This document shows, piece by piece, positions 23,236-34,195 of a stretch of DNA of 64,000 nt (within the stretch, counting starts at the first letter, position 1; each line of letters begins with the position of its first letter). Source of the stretch: Hordeum vulgare subsp. vulgare. Lineage: Eukaryota; Streptophyta; Magnoliopsida; Poales; Poaceae. The position numbers and the translations under genes were made by a program. Location: positions 435,951,529 to 436,015,528 of the forward strand of contig NC_058522.1 in NCBI RefSeq assembly GCF_904849725.1, read 5' to 3'. The notes under the pieces are model-generated. The model was not told the DNA's origin. It saw only the letters and a list, made by a program, of their open reading frames with translations, and did not search any database.

Positions 23236-23468
23236 TTTGCGTATATTTTAAACTATGTTTTTACGTTTATAACTTTACGTAGCATAAAATATTTTTTATG
23301 ATGATTTTAATATTTTCTTACGTTCTCTTTTTAGGTATGAAGTAAGAAAAAAATACGATCCGTAAAAATACGGTACTTTGATGGGAAAATAGAGGGATGA
23401 AGAATAATCATTCCTCATCCATGGTGACAAATAGGGCGATCTTTAACTGAGATATAGGAACCGAGCTT

Positions 23469-23507
<39 letters not shown>

Positions 23508-24255
23508 CAAATTTTATCTACCACCAGTGGTAGTTACCACCATTTGCGTTGTGTATAGTGTATGTAGTATTTATCAAATCGGAAAGTATGTATGCGTAAT
23601 ATATAGTATATAATAATGTTTAGATAGTATATATACTACTTTTTTGGTAGTATGTATCATATTTTGTGTATGTTATTTTTTACGTATAAAAATATATGTA
23701 TTTCATAAATATAATAAAAATTGTGGGTTAACTTGTAATTTTTTCATATAACTCACTTTGAAAATTTTTATATATAATACACAACATAATAAAAATGATA
23801 AATTAATATATATACTACCACATGATAGTATATGAAACATGTGGGGTAACTACCCCTGGGTGATAGTATATGGAAACTCTATTCATCACCTAGGGTGCAG
23901 AATAGTTTATTTTCCATCAGAGATAATCTTACGATCAATTAACAAATAAATTACATTTGAATTACAAATAGTTACATTTATATTGAATCACTACGTACAA
24001 TTTGACAAAAGAAAAAAATATAGGTCACAACACTAGAAAAAAAATGAATTTATTGTATTTTTTACACTATTTTTGTATGTTCGTAATTTTATGTGACATA
24101 AAATATTTTTATGTTCATTATATTTTTTTACGATCTCTTTTTACGTATAAAATAAGATAAAATTTACAGAATGTAAAATTACGATGCATTGATGTTAAAA
24201 TAGAGGGGTGAAGAATAACTATAACTCACCCAGGATGACGAATAGCGCAACCCTA
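23236..24255. repeat. AT-rich region with two direct repeats of about 215 bp
   Basis: 23236-23450 and 24045-24255 are diverged copies sharing the same order of motifs: a cataaaatatttttta core, ttttacg repeats, then a tagagggatgaagaataa segment and a gacgaatag-like end. Each is followed by a dinucleotide microsatellite. The spacer (23506-24040) carries short palindromes (ccaccagtggtagtt). No gene is visible. The class is unknown. Confidence 0.6.
23475..23505. repeat. (TA)n microsatellite
   Basis: An uninterrupted TA run at the end of the first direct repeat. Confidence 0.95.
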
Positions 24256-24256
24256 T

Positions 24257-24287
<31 letters not shown>

Positions 24288-24288
24288 A
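24255..24288. repeat. (AC)n(AT)n microsatellite
   Basis: An AC run passing into ATATAT at the end of the second direct repeat. Confidence 0.95.
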
Positions 24289-25090
24289 AGGAGAGGAGAG
24301 ATGTGGTAGCGGTGTTTATTCTCGTCTCTAATTCAGAGACATGATTTAATCAATTTTGAAAAGTAGGTGGCCTTGGTTTTGAGAAGGCAATTTCCCAAGA
24401 GTTCGGGCTGCATCTCCTATAGTAGTATACATCGAGGAGATGAACATATCACATACTCCCGGCGAGTAGGCCGTTCGGATCTGCGGCCACCAATGCGCTC
24501 GTGGAGAAAAGAGAGGACGGAAAAGAAAAATCTAACTAATAACTAGGCTCATGCACGGATCTTATATCCAATATACACACTACAAGGGACCAAGAGAAAC
24601 CTATGCAAACTTGAAGCTTATAGATTGCTTACCGACAAAAGAGAGATTCCCTTCCGGGTAGAGGCAGCGGATCCAAGCCACAACAAGGCAGAGGCTGCAG
24701 TATAGAGAGGACTTGGGCGGCGGAGCGCTTTTACGTCGTGAGTATGTTGCGTATCGATCCGGTCCCCAACGGATCGACCGACTCTACCTCTTCATCATCT
24801 CTGGAACTCGAAGAGAGGACGCCACGTGCCTTTCCCAATCTCAAAACAATTTTTGTTTCCCAGTCTTGTCTAGTGTCATGCACCTTTCTGGCCTGCATCT
24901 TTCAGTTCAGTTCAGTTCAGGTGTCATTTTCTTCAGATAACTCTTCCTTGATCGAACAAATGAATGAATGAGTAGCTGAAAAAACATCTTACAGCAGGGA
25001 CAAAACAGAATGAAGAGGGTCTACTTAAAGATGGAACCTCATCGTATGGTCGATTTTGGATGTCGCCGAGCAATCAAATTACAACACAAA
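24289..25090. other. Gene-copy flank, no recognisable gene
   Basis: The start (gagatgtggtagcggt) matches 63860 onward, the upstream flank of gene copy 2, so host sequence resumes here. A frame at 24738-24971 starting MLRIDPVP is Ser-rich and has no recognisable domain; I leave it uncalled. A cagttcagttcagttcag run and a following segment recur at 25528-25565. Confidence 0.45.
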
Positions 25091-25114
25091 TACTAGGGTC
25101 CTTTTGCCATAATT

Positions 25115-25425
25115 AAGAAAAACTGGGCAATGTAGCCTACAAATTACCGCAATTCCTTGGCCACAAAAAGATCCATCCAGTTTTCCATGTGAGTTGCTTG
25201 AAGAAGCATTTGGGCAAGCATGCCAATCCTAGCCCTGATATGCCTATTGCAAACACTAATGGTACTCTCAAAACTTCACCAGACATGGTCTTACAGGTCC
25301 GACGAATACCTTGGCGAAACTTGTCGGTCGTTCAATGCCTGTGTGAAGTGGACCAACCTTTGACCTGAAGAAGCGACTTGGGAAGACGCATACTTCATCA
25401 AGTGCACATTCCCAACATTTTTTCC
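25115..25425 (+). pseudogene. Chromovirus Gypsy pol end with chromodomain
   Basis: The frame from 25120 gives GNVAYKLPQFLGHKKIHPVFHVS and then LKKHLGKHA, a proline-rich linker and QVRRIPWRN, the join between integrase and chromodomain. The chromodomain (VKWTNL-like, then EEATWEDAYFI) is readable only after a frameshift near 25335. Chromodomains guide integration to marked chromatin. It is a fragment on all sides, and similar 40-bp segments flank it at about 24891-24945 and 25528-25565. Confidence 0.8.
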
Positions 25426-25429
25426 GTGA

Positions 25430-25801
25430 GACAAGCGACCAGTGGCGTGCTTCACCTTCGTCATCATCACCATGAGGACATGTCGAACCTTTGGAGGGGA
25501 CATTGTCATGTACCTGTAGTATTGGCTTGCATCTTCAGTTCAGGTGTCATTTTCTTTAGATAACGATCCAGTGATCCAACGCCCGTGATTCAACCTGGAC
25601 AAGAGTAACTCCATCAACGGCCAATAGTACTTACCGTTCGTTTATTGTTGTTTACCAGACATCAAGTGTATTATTGAATGGCTGCTATGACAAGTTGATG
25701 ACCAAATGTTTCTATTCTCTTGAGAGAATTGGAATTCATTGGGTTTACCTTTTTTTTCTAGCGCCTCTCATAATGTAGATGATTCATTGGGGGCCTCCAA
25801 G
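25430..25801. other. Stretch without a recognisable gene
   Basis: It contains the second copy of the catcttcagttcaggtgtca segment and otherwise unique-looking sequence leading to repeat R1. Confidence 0.4.
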
Positions 25802-26027
25802 TGTTACTAGCAAAACATAACCGTTAAATTTATTTTGCATCCATTCATTTAATAAAGATGGTGTGTCCAGTTTAGTTCCGGTAGAATATTGTCAAGCATA
25901 ACCAGCTGATCATTTGCATCAAGGTCCTTTGCGGTGAAGAACTAATACATGTTCCAAATGACATCAAAGAGGGTGTAGGCCTGGTGGGAGATTTTACCTA
26001 GCATCTCCCTCACCAGTCTCACCAAAC
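25802..26027. repeat. Repeat R, copy 1
   Basis: It aligns with 26528-26796 and, from about 25855, with 61420-61640. Shared landmarks are ccagtttagttcc, caagcataacca, gaagaactaatacat and gtgtaggcctggtgggag. On the minus strand all three copies can be read as the same peptide-like series with one shared stop. Confidence 0.85.
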
Positions 26028-26527
26028 GTCACCCAAAATTGCTGCAACGACTATGTGAAAAAGCTTCAAACCTAGATGAAAAAGCTTCAATCAGGCATAT
26101 CAAAAGCTACAAGCGGTCATTGCCAAAATGCTACAACCGTTGACATAAAATGCTACAACCGTCGATGGAAAAAGCTGCAACCAGACATATAAAAAGATGC
26201 AAACGGTCATTGACCTGAACGGCCGACAAGGTACTCGCTTTTGTTGGCTCTACAAGGACGGCGACCGACGGCGAGGACGTCTGGCGAGAGGGGGCGATGG
26301 AAGAAGGACCCTCAACCGCCGGGGGCAGGGGGAGGGAAGGGGTGGGGAGTGCCGTTGCGCGTTGGACGAGGATTGCCGGCAAGGGGCTCGCATTCATGGC
26401 TCGAGGTTGACGACGAAAGAGGAGATCTGACGATCAAAGGATCCTCAATCTGACGGCTACGCTGCGACCAACACGAGTGTTCGGGTCGGCGCGCCGGCGC
26501 CTAGTACTACCCAAATGTATTTTGCTT
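26028..26527. repeat. Insert between R copies: short A/C-rich repeats then GC-rich block
   Basis: The left half iterates a unit like gctacaaccgt.gatgaaaaa (about five diverged copies, 26040-26210). The right half is GC-rich and ends gcgccggcgcctagtac. It looks like a small DNA element, but I could not define its ends or class. Confidence 0.45.
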
Positions 26528-26796
26528 GTGTTACTAGCAAGACATAACCATTAAATATAGTTTGCATTGATTCATTTACTAAAAGATGACGTGTCCAGTT
26601 TAGTTCCCGCAGAATATTGTCAAGCATAACCACCTGATCATTTGCATCAAGGTCCTTTGTGGTGAAGAACTAATACATGTTCCAAATGACATCAAAGATG
26701 GTGTAGGCCTGGTGGGAGGTTTTACCTAGCATCTACCTTCATCAATCTAATCATGTCCAAACTCTGCCTGGTTAGAGCATCGCAAATTCGCAATAG
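26528..26796. repeat. Repeat R, copy 2
   Basis: This copy lies about 725 bp after copy 1 and is closer to copy 3 (61420-61640). It carries the longer right part (tccaaactctgcc.ggtt and gcatcgcaaattcgcaatagg). At 26797 the alignment with copy 3 breaks where the Harbinger-like element begins. Confidence 0.85.
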
Positions 26797-27802
26797 GCCC
26801 CTCAGACCATCTCCAACAGCCGCGCTATATAGGCGCCGCGCTAAAAAAGTAGTCATTTTAGCGCGCGCGCTACCGTTCCGCGCGCTCCAGCGGACGCGCA
26901 AAAACCACGCGCGCGGCATATGTAGTTCAGCGTGCGGGAGGAAACGCCATCGCGCGCCACTTATTTGCTCCATTCGCTCCCGCGCGCTGAACTCTCGAGC
27001 GCTCGCGCAAAACTCCACCTACTCATCTAACAGCGCCGCCGTCGCCGTCTTCGCCACCCCATTTCTCCGGCGACTGTTCCGGCGCTTCCGAGGTCTCTCC
27101 CCGCGCGGTCGCGACTTCCTTCCTCTCTCTCTCGTCAGCGCCGCCCGTCGCGCGCACGAGTCCTCCGACGATCAGCGCCCGGCCTCCCACTGCCGCTTGG
27201 CGCCCGCAAGTTGTTCGACAAAAGGCCCAAAAGGTATGTATTGCTTCTAACTTCACATTTTACATGAATTTTGGTGCATGTTGTTTATAACCTAGTTTTG
27301 AACATTTTAGATGAGTTCGGGATATGATTCTTCCGAAGAAGAATTTGATATGGAAGAGGAGGAGGATCTTGTAATGATCCTAGCTATGCACATCAATAAA
27401 AAACCAAAGCACAGTGGTTCGGTTATGGGTTGGCAGAAAATTTGGAGGGATAGGATTGATGCCCACAACATATTGATGAGGCACTATTTTGTGAAGAGTC
27501 CCACATACCCCGAGTAGTACTTTCATCGCCGGTTTAGGATGAGCACCGAGTTGTTCACGCACATTGCAGAGAAACTAGCGAGCCATGATCGGGTTTTTCA
27601 ACAGAGGAGGAATGCTGCCGGAGAGCTCGGGCATAGCACCTTTCAGAAGGTGACAGCCGCTTTGCGTATGTTGGCATGCGGTATTCCCGCTGATCTAGTT
27701 GATGATCACTTGGCCATGGGTGAGAGCCAAGCCATCATGTGTGTCAAGTGCTTCGCATTCGGAATTGTGCAAGTGTTTGGCCCGGAGTACTTGAGATCTC
27801 CC
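26797..27802 (+). mobile_element. PIF/Harbinger element, 5' part only
   Basis: Comparison with the empty site at 61640 places its left end at about 26797, reading ccatctccaacagccgcgc, a common terminal sequence of grass Harbinger elements. A GC-rich leader (many gcgcgc runs), a 5' UTR intron and the start of the transposase follow. The element is cut at 27802 by the Copia LTR, and its other half is not found in the window. Confidence 0.7.
27311..27802 (+). pseudogene. PIF/Harbinger transposase, N-terminal half
   Basis: One frame from ATG 27311 to the Copia junction (164 codons) is interrupted only by TAG at 27515-27517. It starts with an acidic Ser/Glu/Asp stretch. It then has the plant transposase (Plant_tran) pattern: YFHRRFRM, GHSTFQKVTAALRMLACGIP and VQVFGPEYLR. 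The DDE residues lie beyond the cut. A leader intron (GT at about 27234, AG just before the ATG) is likely. The protein would bind and cut Harbinger ends, and Tourist MITEs such as 22258-22543 are mobilised by this superfamily. Confidence 0.82.
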
Positions 27803-28839
27803 TGTTGGAAATATGCCCTAGAGGCAATGATAAAATAGTTATTATTATATTTCCTGTTTCAAGATAATCGTTTATTATCCATGCTATAATTCTAAAGAAA
27901 ACATAAATGCATGTGTGGAGATATAGACAAAACTACGTCCCTAGTAAGCCCCTAGTTGACTAGCCATTTGATCAAGGATGGTTAAGGTTTTCTGACCATA
28001 TGCAAGTGTTGTCACTTGATGACTGGATCACATCATTGGGAGAATGATGTGATGGACAAGACCCAAACTATAAATATAGCATGTGATCATGTCATTTTGT
28101 TGCTATTGTTTTCTGCGTGTCAAGTATTCATTTCTATGACCATGAGATCATGTAACTCACTGACACTGGAGGAATACCTTGTGTGTATCAAACATTGCAA
28201 CATTACTGGGTCACTATAAAGGTGCTCTATAGGTATCTCCTCAGGTGTCCGTTGAGTTAGCATGGATCAAGACTGGGATTTCTCACGCCGTGTGACGGAG
28301 AGGTATCTCGGGGCCCACTCGGTAATAGAACATCACATACAAGCCTTGCAAGCAATGTGACTAAAGTGTTAGTCACGAGATCTTGTATTACGGAACGAGT
28401 AAAGAGACTTGCCAGTAACGAGATTGAAATAGGTATAGGGATACCGACAATTGAATCTTGGGCAAGTAACATACTGAAGGACAAAGGGAATGGTATACAG
28501 GATTATATGAATCCTTGGCACAAAGGTTCAACCAATAAGATCTTCGTAGAATATGTAGGATCCGATATGGAGATTCAGGTCCCACTGTTGGATATTGACC
28601 GGGGAGTGTCTCAGGCCATGTATGCATAGTTCTCGAACCCGCAGGGTCTGCACACTTAAGGTTCGGTGACGTTTTGGTTTAGTTGAGTTATAGGTGTTGG
28701 TGACCGAAGGTTTGTTCGGAGTCCAAGATGATATCACGGAGGTCAATAGGGTTATCGGAATGGTCCGGAAATGAAGATTGATATATAGGATTGTTTCATT
28801 TGGTCTCCGGAAAGATTTCGGGCATTACCGACAGTGTAC
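27803..28839 (+). repeat. 5' LTR of Copia element B, first part
   Basis: It starts TGTTGGAAATATGCCC and aligns with 1816-2862 of the first Copia LTR. It is interrupted at 28839 by an Athila-type element (TSD TGTAC, 28835-28839 and 35748-35752) and resumes at 35753. The five bases before it are CTCCC; the partner is lost with the element's 3' end. Confidence 0.9.
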
Positions 28840-30363
28840 TAATACGTCTCCAACGTATCTATATTTTTTATGGTTCCATGCTATTATATTATCATCCATG
28901 GATGTCTTATATGCATTTATATGCCATTTTATATCATTTTTTGGGACTAACCTATTAACGCAGTGCCTAGTGCAAGTTTCTATTTTTTCTGTGTTTTTTA
29001 CCTTTTTCAGAAAAGAATATTAAACGGAGTCCAAACGAAAACAAACCCGCGGGATGATTTTTTCCATAAGAGAAGATACGCAGAGGACTTGAGAACCAAG
29101 GCAGGAGGTCTCGTGGGAGGTCACGAGCCCTCTAGGCACGCCCTAGGGGGCGCCTGGCAGGCTCGTGGGCCCCACGTGCCTCCTTTGCCCTACCTCTTTC
29201 GCCTATAAATTCTCTAAAATCCCGAAACTAACAAAGAGAGCCACGAAAATACTTTTCCGCCGCCGCAAGCTTCTGTCTCCGCAAGATGCCATCTGGGGAC
29301 TGTTCTGGTGCCCTGCCGAAGGGGGATTCGGACACAGAGGGATTCTTCATAAAAACCATTGCCTCTCCGATGATGCGTGAGTAGTTCACCACAGACCTTC
29401 GGGTCCATAGCTAGTAGCTAGATGGCTTCTTCTCTCTCTTGGATCTTCAATACAAAGTTCTCCATGATCTTCATGGAGATCTATCTGATGTAACTTCCTT
29501 TTGCGGTGTGTTTGTCGAGATCCGATGAATTGTAGATTTATGATCAGATTATCTATGAATATTATTTGAGTCTCCTCTAATTTCTTATATGCATGATTTT
29601 GTATCCTTGTAATTCTCTTCGAGTTATGGGTTTCGTTTGGCCAACTTGATCTACAATTCTTGCAATCACAGAAGTGCTTGGTTTTGGGTTCATACCGTGC
29701 GGTGTCCTCACCTAGTGATGGAAGGGGTAGCGAGGCACGCATCGTGTTGTTGCCATCAAGGGTAAAAAGATGGGGTTTATACCATATTGCATGAATTTAT
29801 CCCTCTATATCATGTCATCTTGCTTAAGGTGTTACTCTATTTGTTATGAACTCAATACACTAGATGCATGCTCGATAGCGGTCGATGTGTGGAGTAATAG
29901 TAGTAGATGCAGAAAGTATCGGTCTACTTGTCTCGGACGTGATGCCTATATGTATGATCATTGCCTTAGATATCGTCAATTGCTCGACAGTAATTCGTTC
30001 ACCCACCGTAATACTTGCTATCATGAGAGAAGCCTCTAGTGAACACTATGGCCCCCGGGTCTATTTTACACATTATATTCAGATCTACAAAAACACCAAA
30101 AATACTTTGCTGCACTTTTATTTATATTTAGATTTTATCACCCTCAGATCTCACCTTGCAAGTAATCGTGAAGGGATTGACAACCCCTTTATCGCGTTGG
30201 GTGCAAGTTTGTTTGCTTTTGCGCAGGTTCATTGGTGCCTCATCTTGATACTCCTACTGGATTGATACCTTGGTTCTCAAACTAAGGGAAATACTTATAT
30301 CTACTTTGCTGCATCACCCTTTCCTATTCAAGGAAAAAACCAACGCAAGCTCAAGAAGTAGCA
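28840..30363 (+). repeat. 5' LTR of the non-autonomous Athila-type element
   Basis: It starts TAATACGTCTCC (the usual TG mutated to TA) and ends caagctcaagaagtagca, 11 bases before the primer site. It is collinear with 34196-35747. Frames in it are not genes. Confidence 0.9.
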
Positions 30364-30374
30364 GGAAGAATTTC

Positions 30375-30392
30375 TGGCGCCGTTGCCGGGGA
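30375..30392 (+). other. Primer binding site, tRNA-Asp type
   Basis: TGGCGCCGTTGCCGGGGA, the exact form known for Athila-lineage elements, lies 11 bases after the LTR. Confidence 0.92.
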
Positions 30393-30630
30393 GTATTCAA
30401 GTGAAGCATTTCTACCAAGTACCTATCGCAAACTCATCTCTTGCATTTACATTATTTGCCTTTTTACTCTCGTTTTCCTCTCCCCACTTCTAAAACGATT
30501 TTCCGAAAAAACAAAAAAGATTTTCCTTTTTATTCTCTCCTCTTCCGTTCGCCTTTTTGTTCCTATGTTTGCTGGTGTTTCCATGTGCCTTCTATTTGCT
30601 TGCATCTTCGCTTGCTAAAAATCTATTGAT

Positions 30631-31401
30631 ATGGATCCTCATCCACTTGCTAATCTTTTCAAGAGATCCAATTATGTTGAACCAATTGCTAGTGAGTTTT
30701 GTGCACTAGATTATCTTTATGAAGTTTTGCTTGAGAAGCGTGAATCTGAAAATTGTGATGAAGAAATTTATGAAGTGATTCACGAGGGCTCCTTGAATGA
30801 AAAGCATGATTGCAATGGTTTCACTATGAATTCCATTAATGTCAATCATGCTAAAAATATGCAAACCCCTAAGCTTGGGGATGCTACTTTTGCTATGTCC
30901 ACTACTTGTTGCAATGATCATGATTGGGGTGATGATTTTTCTTATGATCTTGAAAATTTGTTTAAGCCTCATGATGAATATGATATTGATAATAATGTTT
31001 GCAATAATATTGAAAGTGGGTTTGGAGAAGTCATTACTTTAGTTGATAATAATCCCACTATCTTTGAAAAGCGTCAACTTTGCATGCACGTGGATCATGA
31101 AAAGAATATCCTATGTGATAGTTATATTGTTGAATTTGAATATGATCCCACATGTAATTATTATGAGAGAGGAAAATATGGTTGTAGAAATTTTCATATC
31201 ACTAAATCACCTCTTGTTATGTTGATATTGCTATTGTCTCTTTCTTCTTCCTTGCATATGGTAGTCATTGCTTGTCTTGATAATTTGTTTTCCTATAAAA
31301 TGCCTATGCATAGGAAGTATGTTAGACTTAGATATGTTTGTCACATGTTTCATGACGCTCTCTTCGTGTCTGATTGCTATCTTTTATGTGAGCATCATTG
31401 A
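30631..31401 (+). CDS. 256-codon ORF of unknown function in the Athila-type element
   Basis: This is an uninterrupted frame starting MDPHPLANLF, in the place where gag would be. I do not recognise it and see no capsid or zinc-knuckle motif. The first 190 residues are acidic and rich in Asn, Asp and Glu. Residues of about 192-220 are strongly hydrophobic (MLILLLSLSSSLHMVVIACL), a likely membrane segment, followed by a basic tail. Codons 81-86 (PKLGDA) fall on a copy of the polypurine-tract motif. An intact frame in an otherwise emptied, diverged element suggests past selection. Whether it is translated is unknown. Confidence 0.5.
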   Translation: MDPHPLANLFKRSNYVEPIASEFCALDYLYEVLLEKRESENCDEEIYEVIHEGSLNEKHDCNGFTMNSINVNHAKNMQTPKLGDATFAMSTTCCNDHDWGDDFSYDLENLFKPHDEYDIDNNVCNNIESGFGEVITLVDNNPTIFEKRQLCMHVDHEKNILCDSYIVEFEYDPTCNYYERGKYGCRNFHITKSPLVMLILLLSLSSSLHMVVIACLDNLFSYKMPMHRKYVRLRYVCHMFHDALFVSDCYLLCEHH

Positions 31402-34179
31402 ATTATCAATGCCTAGCTAAGGGCGTTAAACGATAGCGCTTGTTGGGAGGCAACCCAATGAATAAATTTATTTTTGCTTTTCACTTTCTGTTTTGTTGAG
31501 TCCACACCATCATGATTCTGTTATGATTGTGTTTTTTTAATTAGTGTTTGTGCCAAGTAGAACCTTTATGATTAGTTTTGGTGATAGTTGTTTAATCATG
31601 CTGAAAAAGACAGAAACTTTGTGCTCACGAAATTATTTTTAATTCTTATCCAGAAAGATCTTTTGAGTTGATTCTTTTTGCTGCTGATTGACATTGAAAC
31701 TTCCCTAATTTTCATAATTTTTCAGAATTTTTGGGATAGCAGAGGTATACGAAATATACAGATTTCTACAGACTGTTCTGTTTTTGACAGATTCTGTTTT
31801 TGTTGTGTTGATTGCTTATTTTGATGAAACTATGGTTAGTATCAGGGCGGGTACGAGCCATGGAGAAATGAGAATACAGTAATATAACATCAATCTAAAT
31901 GGAAATCAAGTTTACTACAGTACCTAAAGAGTTGGTAGTTTGTTTTCTTATGCTAATGATATCACGGGTTTCTGTTTAAGTTTTGTGTTGTGAAGTTTTC
32001 AAGTTTTGGATGATGTTCTTATGGACAATGGAATAAAGAGTGGAAAGAGCTTAAGCTTGGGGATGTCCATGTCATCCCAAGCCAAATTCAAGGACACCAA
32101 AAAGCCTAAGCTTGGGGATGCCCCGGGAAGGCATCCCCTCTTTCGTCTTCAATCCATCGGTAACGTTACTTGGAGCTTTATTTTTATTCACCACATGATA
32201 TGTGTTTTGCTTGGAGCGTCGTGTATTATAGGAGTCTTTGTTTTTTGTTTTATCACAATCATCCTTGCTGCACACCTTTTTGAGAGGGACATGCACTCAT
32301 CGTGAATTTGTTAGAATACTCAATGAGCTTCACTTATATCCTTTGAGCTAGGCAATGTAGCTCGCATGTGCTTCACTTATATATTTTGAGCTAGATAACT
32401 TTGCTCTAGTGCTTCACTTAAATCTTTTTAGAGCACGGCGGTTTCATATTTTGTAGAAATAAAAACTCTCGATCTTCACTTATTTCATTTTGAGAGTGCT
32501 CACTCTAAGTAACTTGGTAATTGGCGTGTACTATGAAATTAGTCCTAAACATGATAGGCATCCAAAGAGGATATAATAAAAACTTTCATATTCAAGTGCA
32601 TTGATTAGTAAGAGAAGTTTGATTCCTCACAATTAGTTTTGAGATATGGATATGGTAATATTAGAGTTATGTTAGTAGGGTGTTGTAAATCTAGAAATAC
32701 TTGTGTTGAGGTTAGTGATTCCCGTAGCATGCACGTATGGTGAACCGCTATGTTAGGAAGTCGGAGCATAATTGATTTATTGATTGTCATCCTTTGTGTG
32801 GCGGTCGGGATCGCGCGATGGTTAACACCTACCAACCCTTCCCCTAGGAGTATGCATTTAGCACTTTGTTTTGATTACTAATAAAACTTTCGCAATAAGT
32901 ATATGAGTTCTTCATGACTAATGTGAGTCCATGGTATAGATGCACTCTCACCTTCCACCATTGCTAGCCTCTCTAGTGTCTCGCAACTTTCGCCGGTGCA
33001 TAAAACCCCCATATACCTTCCTCAAAACAGCCACCATACCTACCTATTATGGCATTTTCATAGCCATTCCGAGATATATTGCCATGCAACTTTCACCATT
33101 TCGTCTCATGACATGTGCCGTCATTTTCATTTTGCCATTGCATGATCGTAAGATAGCTAGCGAGATGTTTCAATGTCATACGCTAAGCTAGATCGTTGCA
33201 CATCCTGGTACACTGCCGGAGGCATTTCATATAGAGTCATTATTGTTCTAAGTACTGAGTTGTAAGTAAATAAAAGTGTGATGATCATCATTATTAGAGC
33301 ATTGTCCCATGTGAGGAAATAAAAAAAGGCCAAAGTTGCCCACCAAAAAAAGAGAAGAAAAAAATGAAAAAAAGAAGCCAAAGAGCCCAAACAAAAAATG
33401 AGAGAAAAAGAGAGAAGGGACAATGCTACTATCTTTTTCCACACTTGTGCTTCAAAATAGCACCATGTTCTTCATGATAGAGAGTCTCTTGTTTTGTCAC
33501 TTTCATATACTAGTGGGAATTTTCATTATATAACTTGGCTTGTATATTGCAATGATGGGTTTCCTCAAAATTGCCCTAGGTCTTCGTCAGCAAGCAAGTT
33601 GGGTGCACACCCACTAGTTTTCTTTTTGAGCTTTCGTACACTTATATCTCTAGTGCATCCGTTGCATAGCAATCCCTACTCATTCACATTGATATCTATT
33701 GATGGGCATCTCCAAAACCCGTTGATACGCCGAGTCGATGTGACCATCTCCTCCTTTTTGCCTCACAACCTCCACCACACTCTATTCCACCTATAGTGCT
33801 ATATCCATGGCTCACGCTCATGTATTGCGTGAGAGTTGAAAAAGTTTGAGAAAGTAAGAGTGCGAAAACAATTACTTGGCCAATACCGGGGTTGTGCATG
33901 ATTTAAATTTGTGGTGTGGGGATGATGGAGCATAGCCCGACTATATGATTTTGTAGGGATAACTTTATTTGGCCTTGTTATTTCGAAAGTTCATGATCAC
34001 TTTGCTAGTATGCTTGAAGTATTATTGTTTTCATGTCAATAGCAAACTATTGTTTTGAAACTTATGGATCTGAACATTCATGCCACAATAAAGAAGTTAC
34101 AAAGAACATATATGATAGGTAGCATTCCACATCAAAAATTCGGTCTTTATCACTTCCCTACTCGAGGACGAGCAGGTTT
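31402..34179 (+). other. Non-coding interior of the Athila-type element
   Basis: No gene is visible. It opens with a segment (31410-31459) ending in a short hairpin, TTGGG-aggcaa-CCCAA at 31443-31458. It carries two extra copies of the TAAGCTTGGGGAT motif (32052, 32107). A-rich and T-rich tracts lie at 33300-33430. Small frames at 32006-32305 and elsewhere have no recognisable content. Confidence 0.6.
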
Positions 34180-34195
34180 TAAGCTTGGGGATGCT
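34180..34195 (+). other. Polypurine tract of the Athila-type element
   Basis: TAAGCTTGGGGATGCT ends exactly at the 3' LTR start TGATACG. The same core occurs three more times inside the element (30870, 32052, 32107). Confidence 0.8.

Noticed and set aside
24738..24971. 77-codon ORF starting MLRIDPVP as a possible gene
   Set aside because: Short, Ser-rich, no domain, no splice context and no copy at gene copy 2 that I could identify.
29770..30265. ORFs in the Athila-type LTR (also 35151-35761)
   Set aside because: They occur at matching places in both LTRs and are not conserved as frames between them.
30375..30392. tRNA gene fragment
   Set aside because: Only 18 bases match a tRNA 3' end, exactly at the primer-site position of an LTR element.
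33157..33444. Membrane-protein ORF on the minus strand
   Set aside because: It is a reading of A-rich tracts (33300-33430) giving Phe/Leu runs; no other support.
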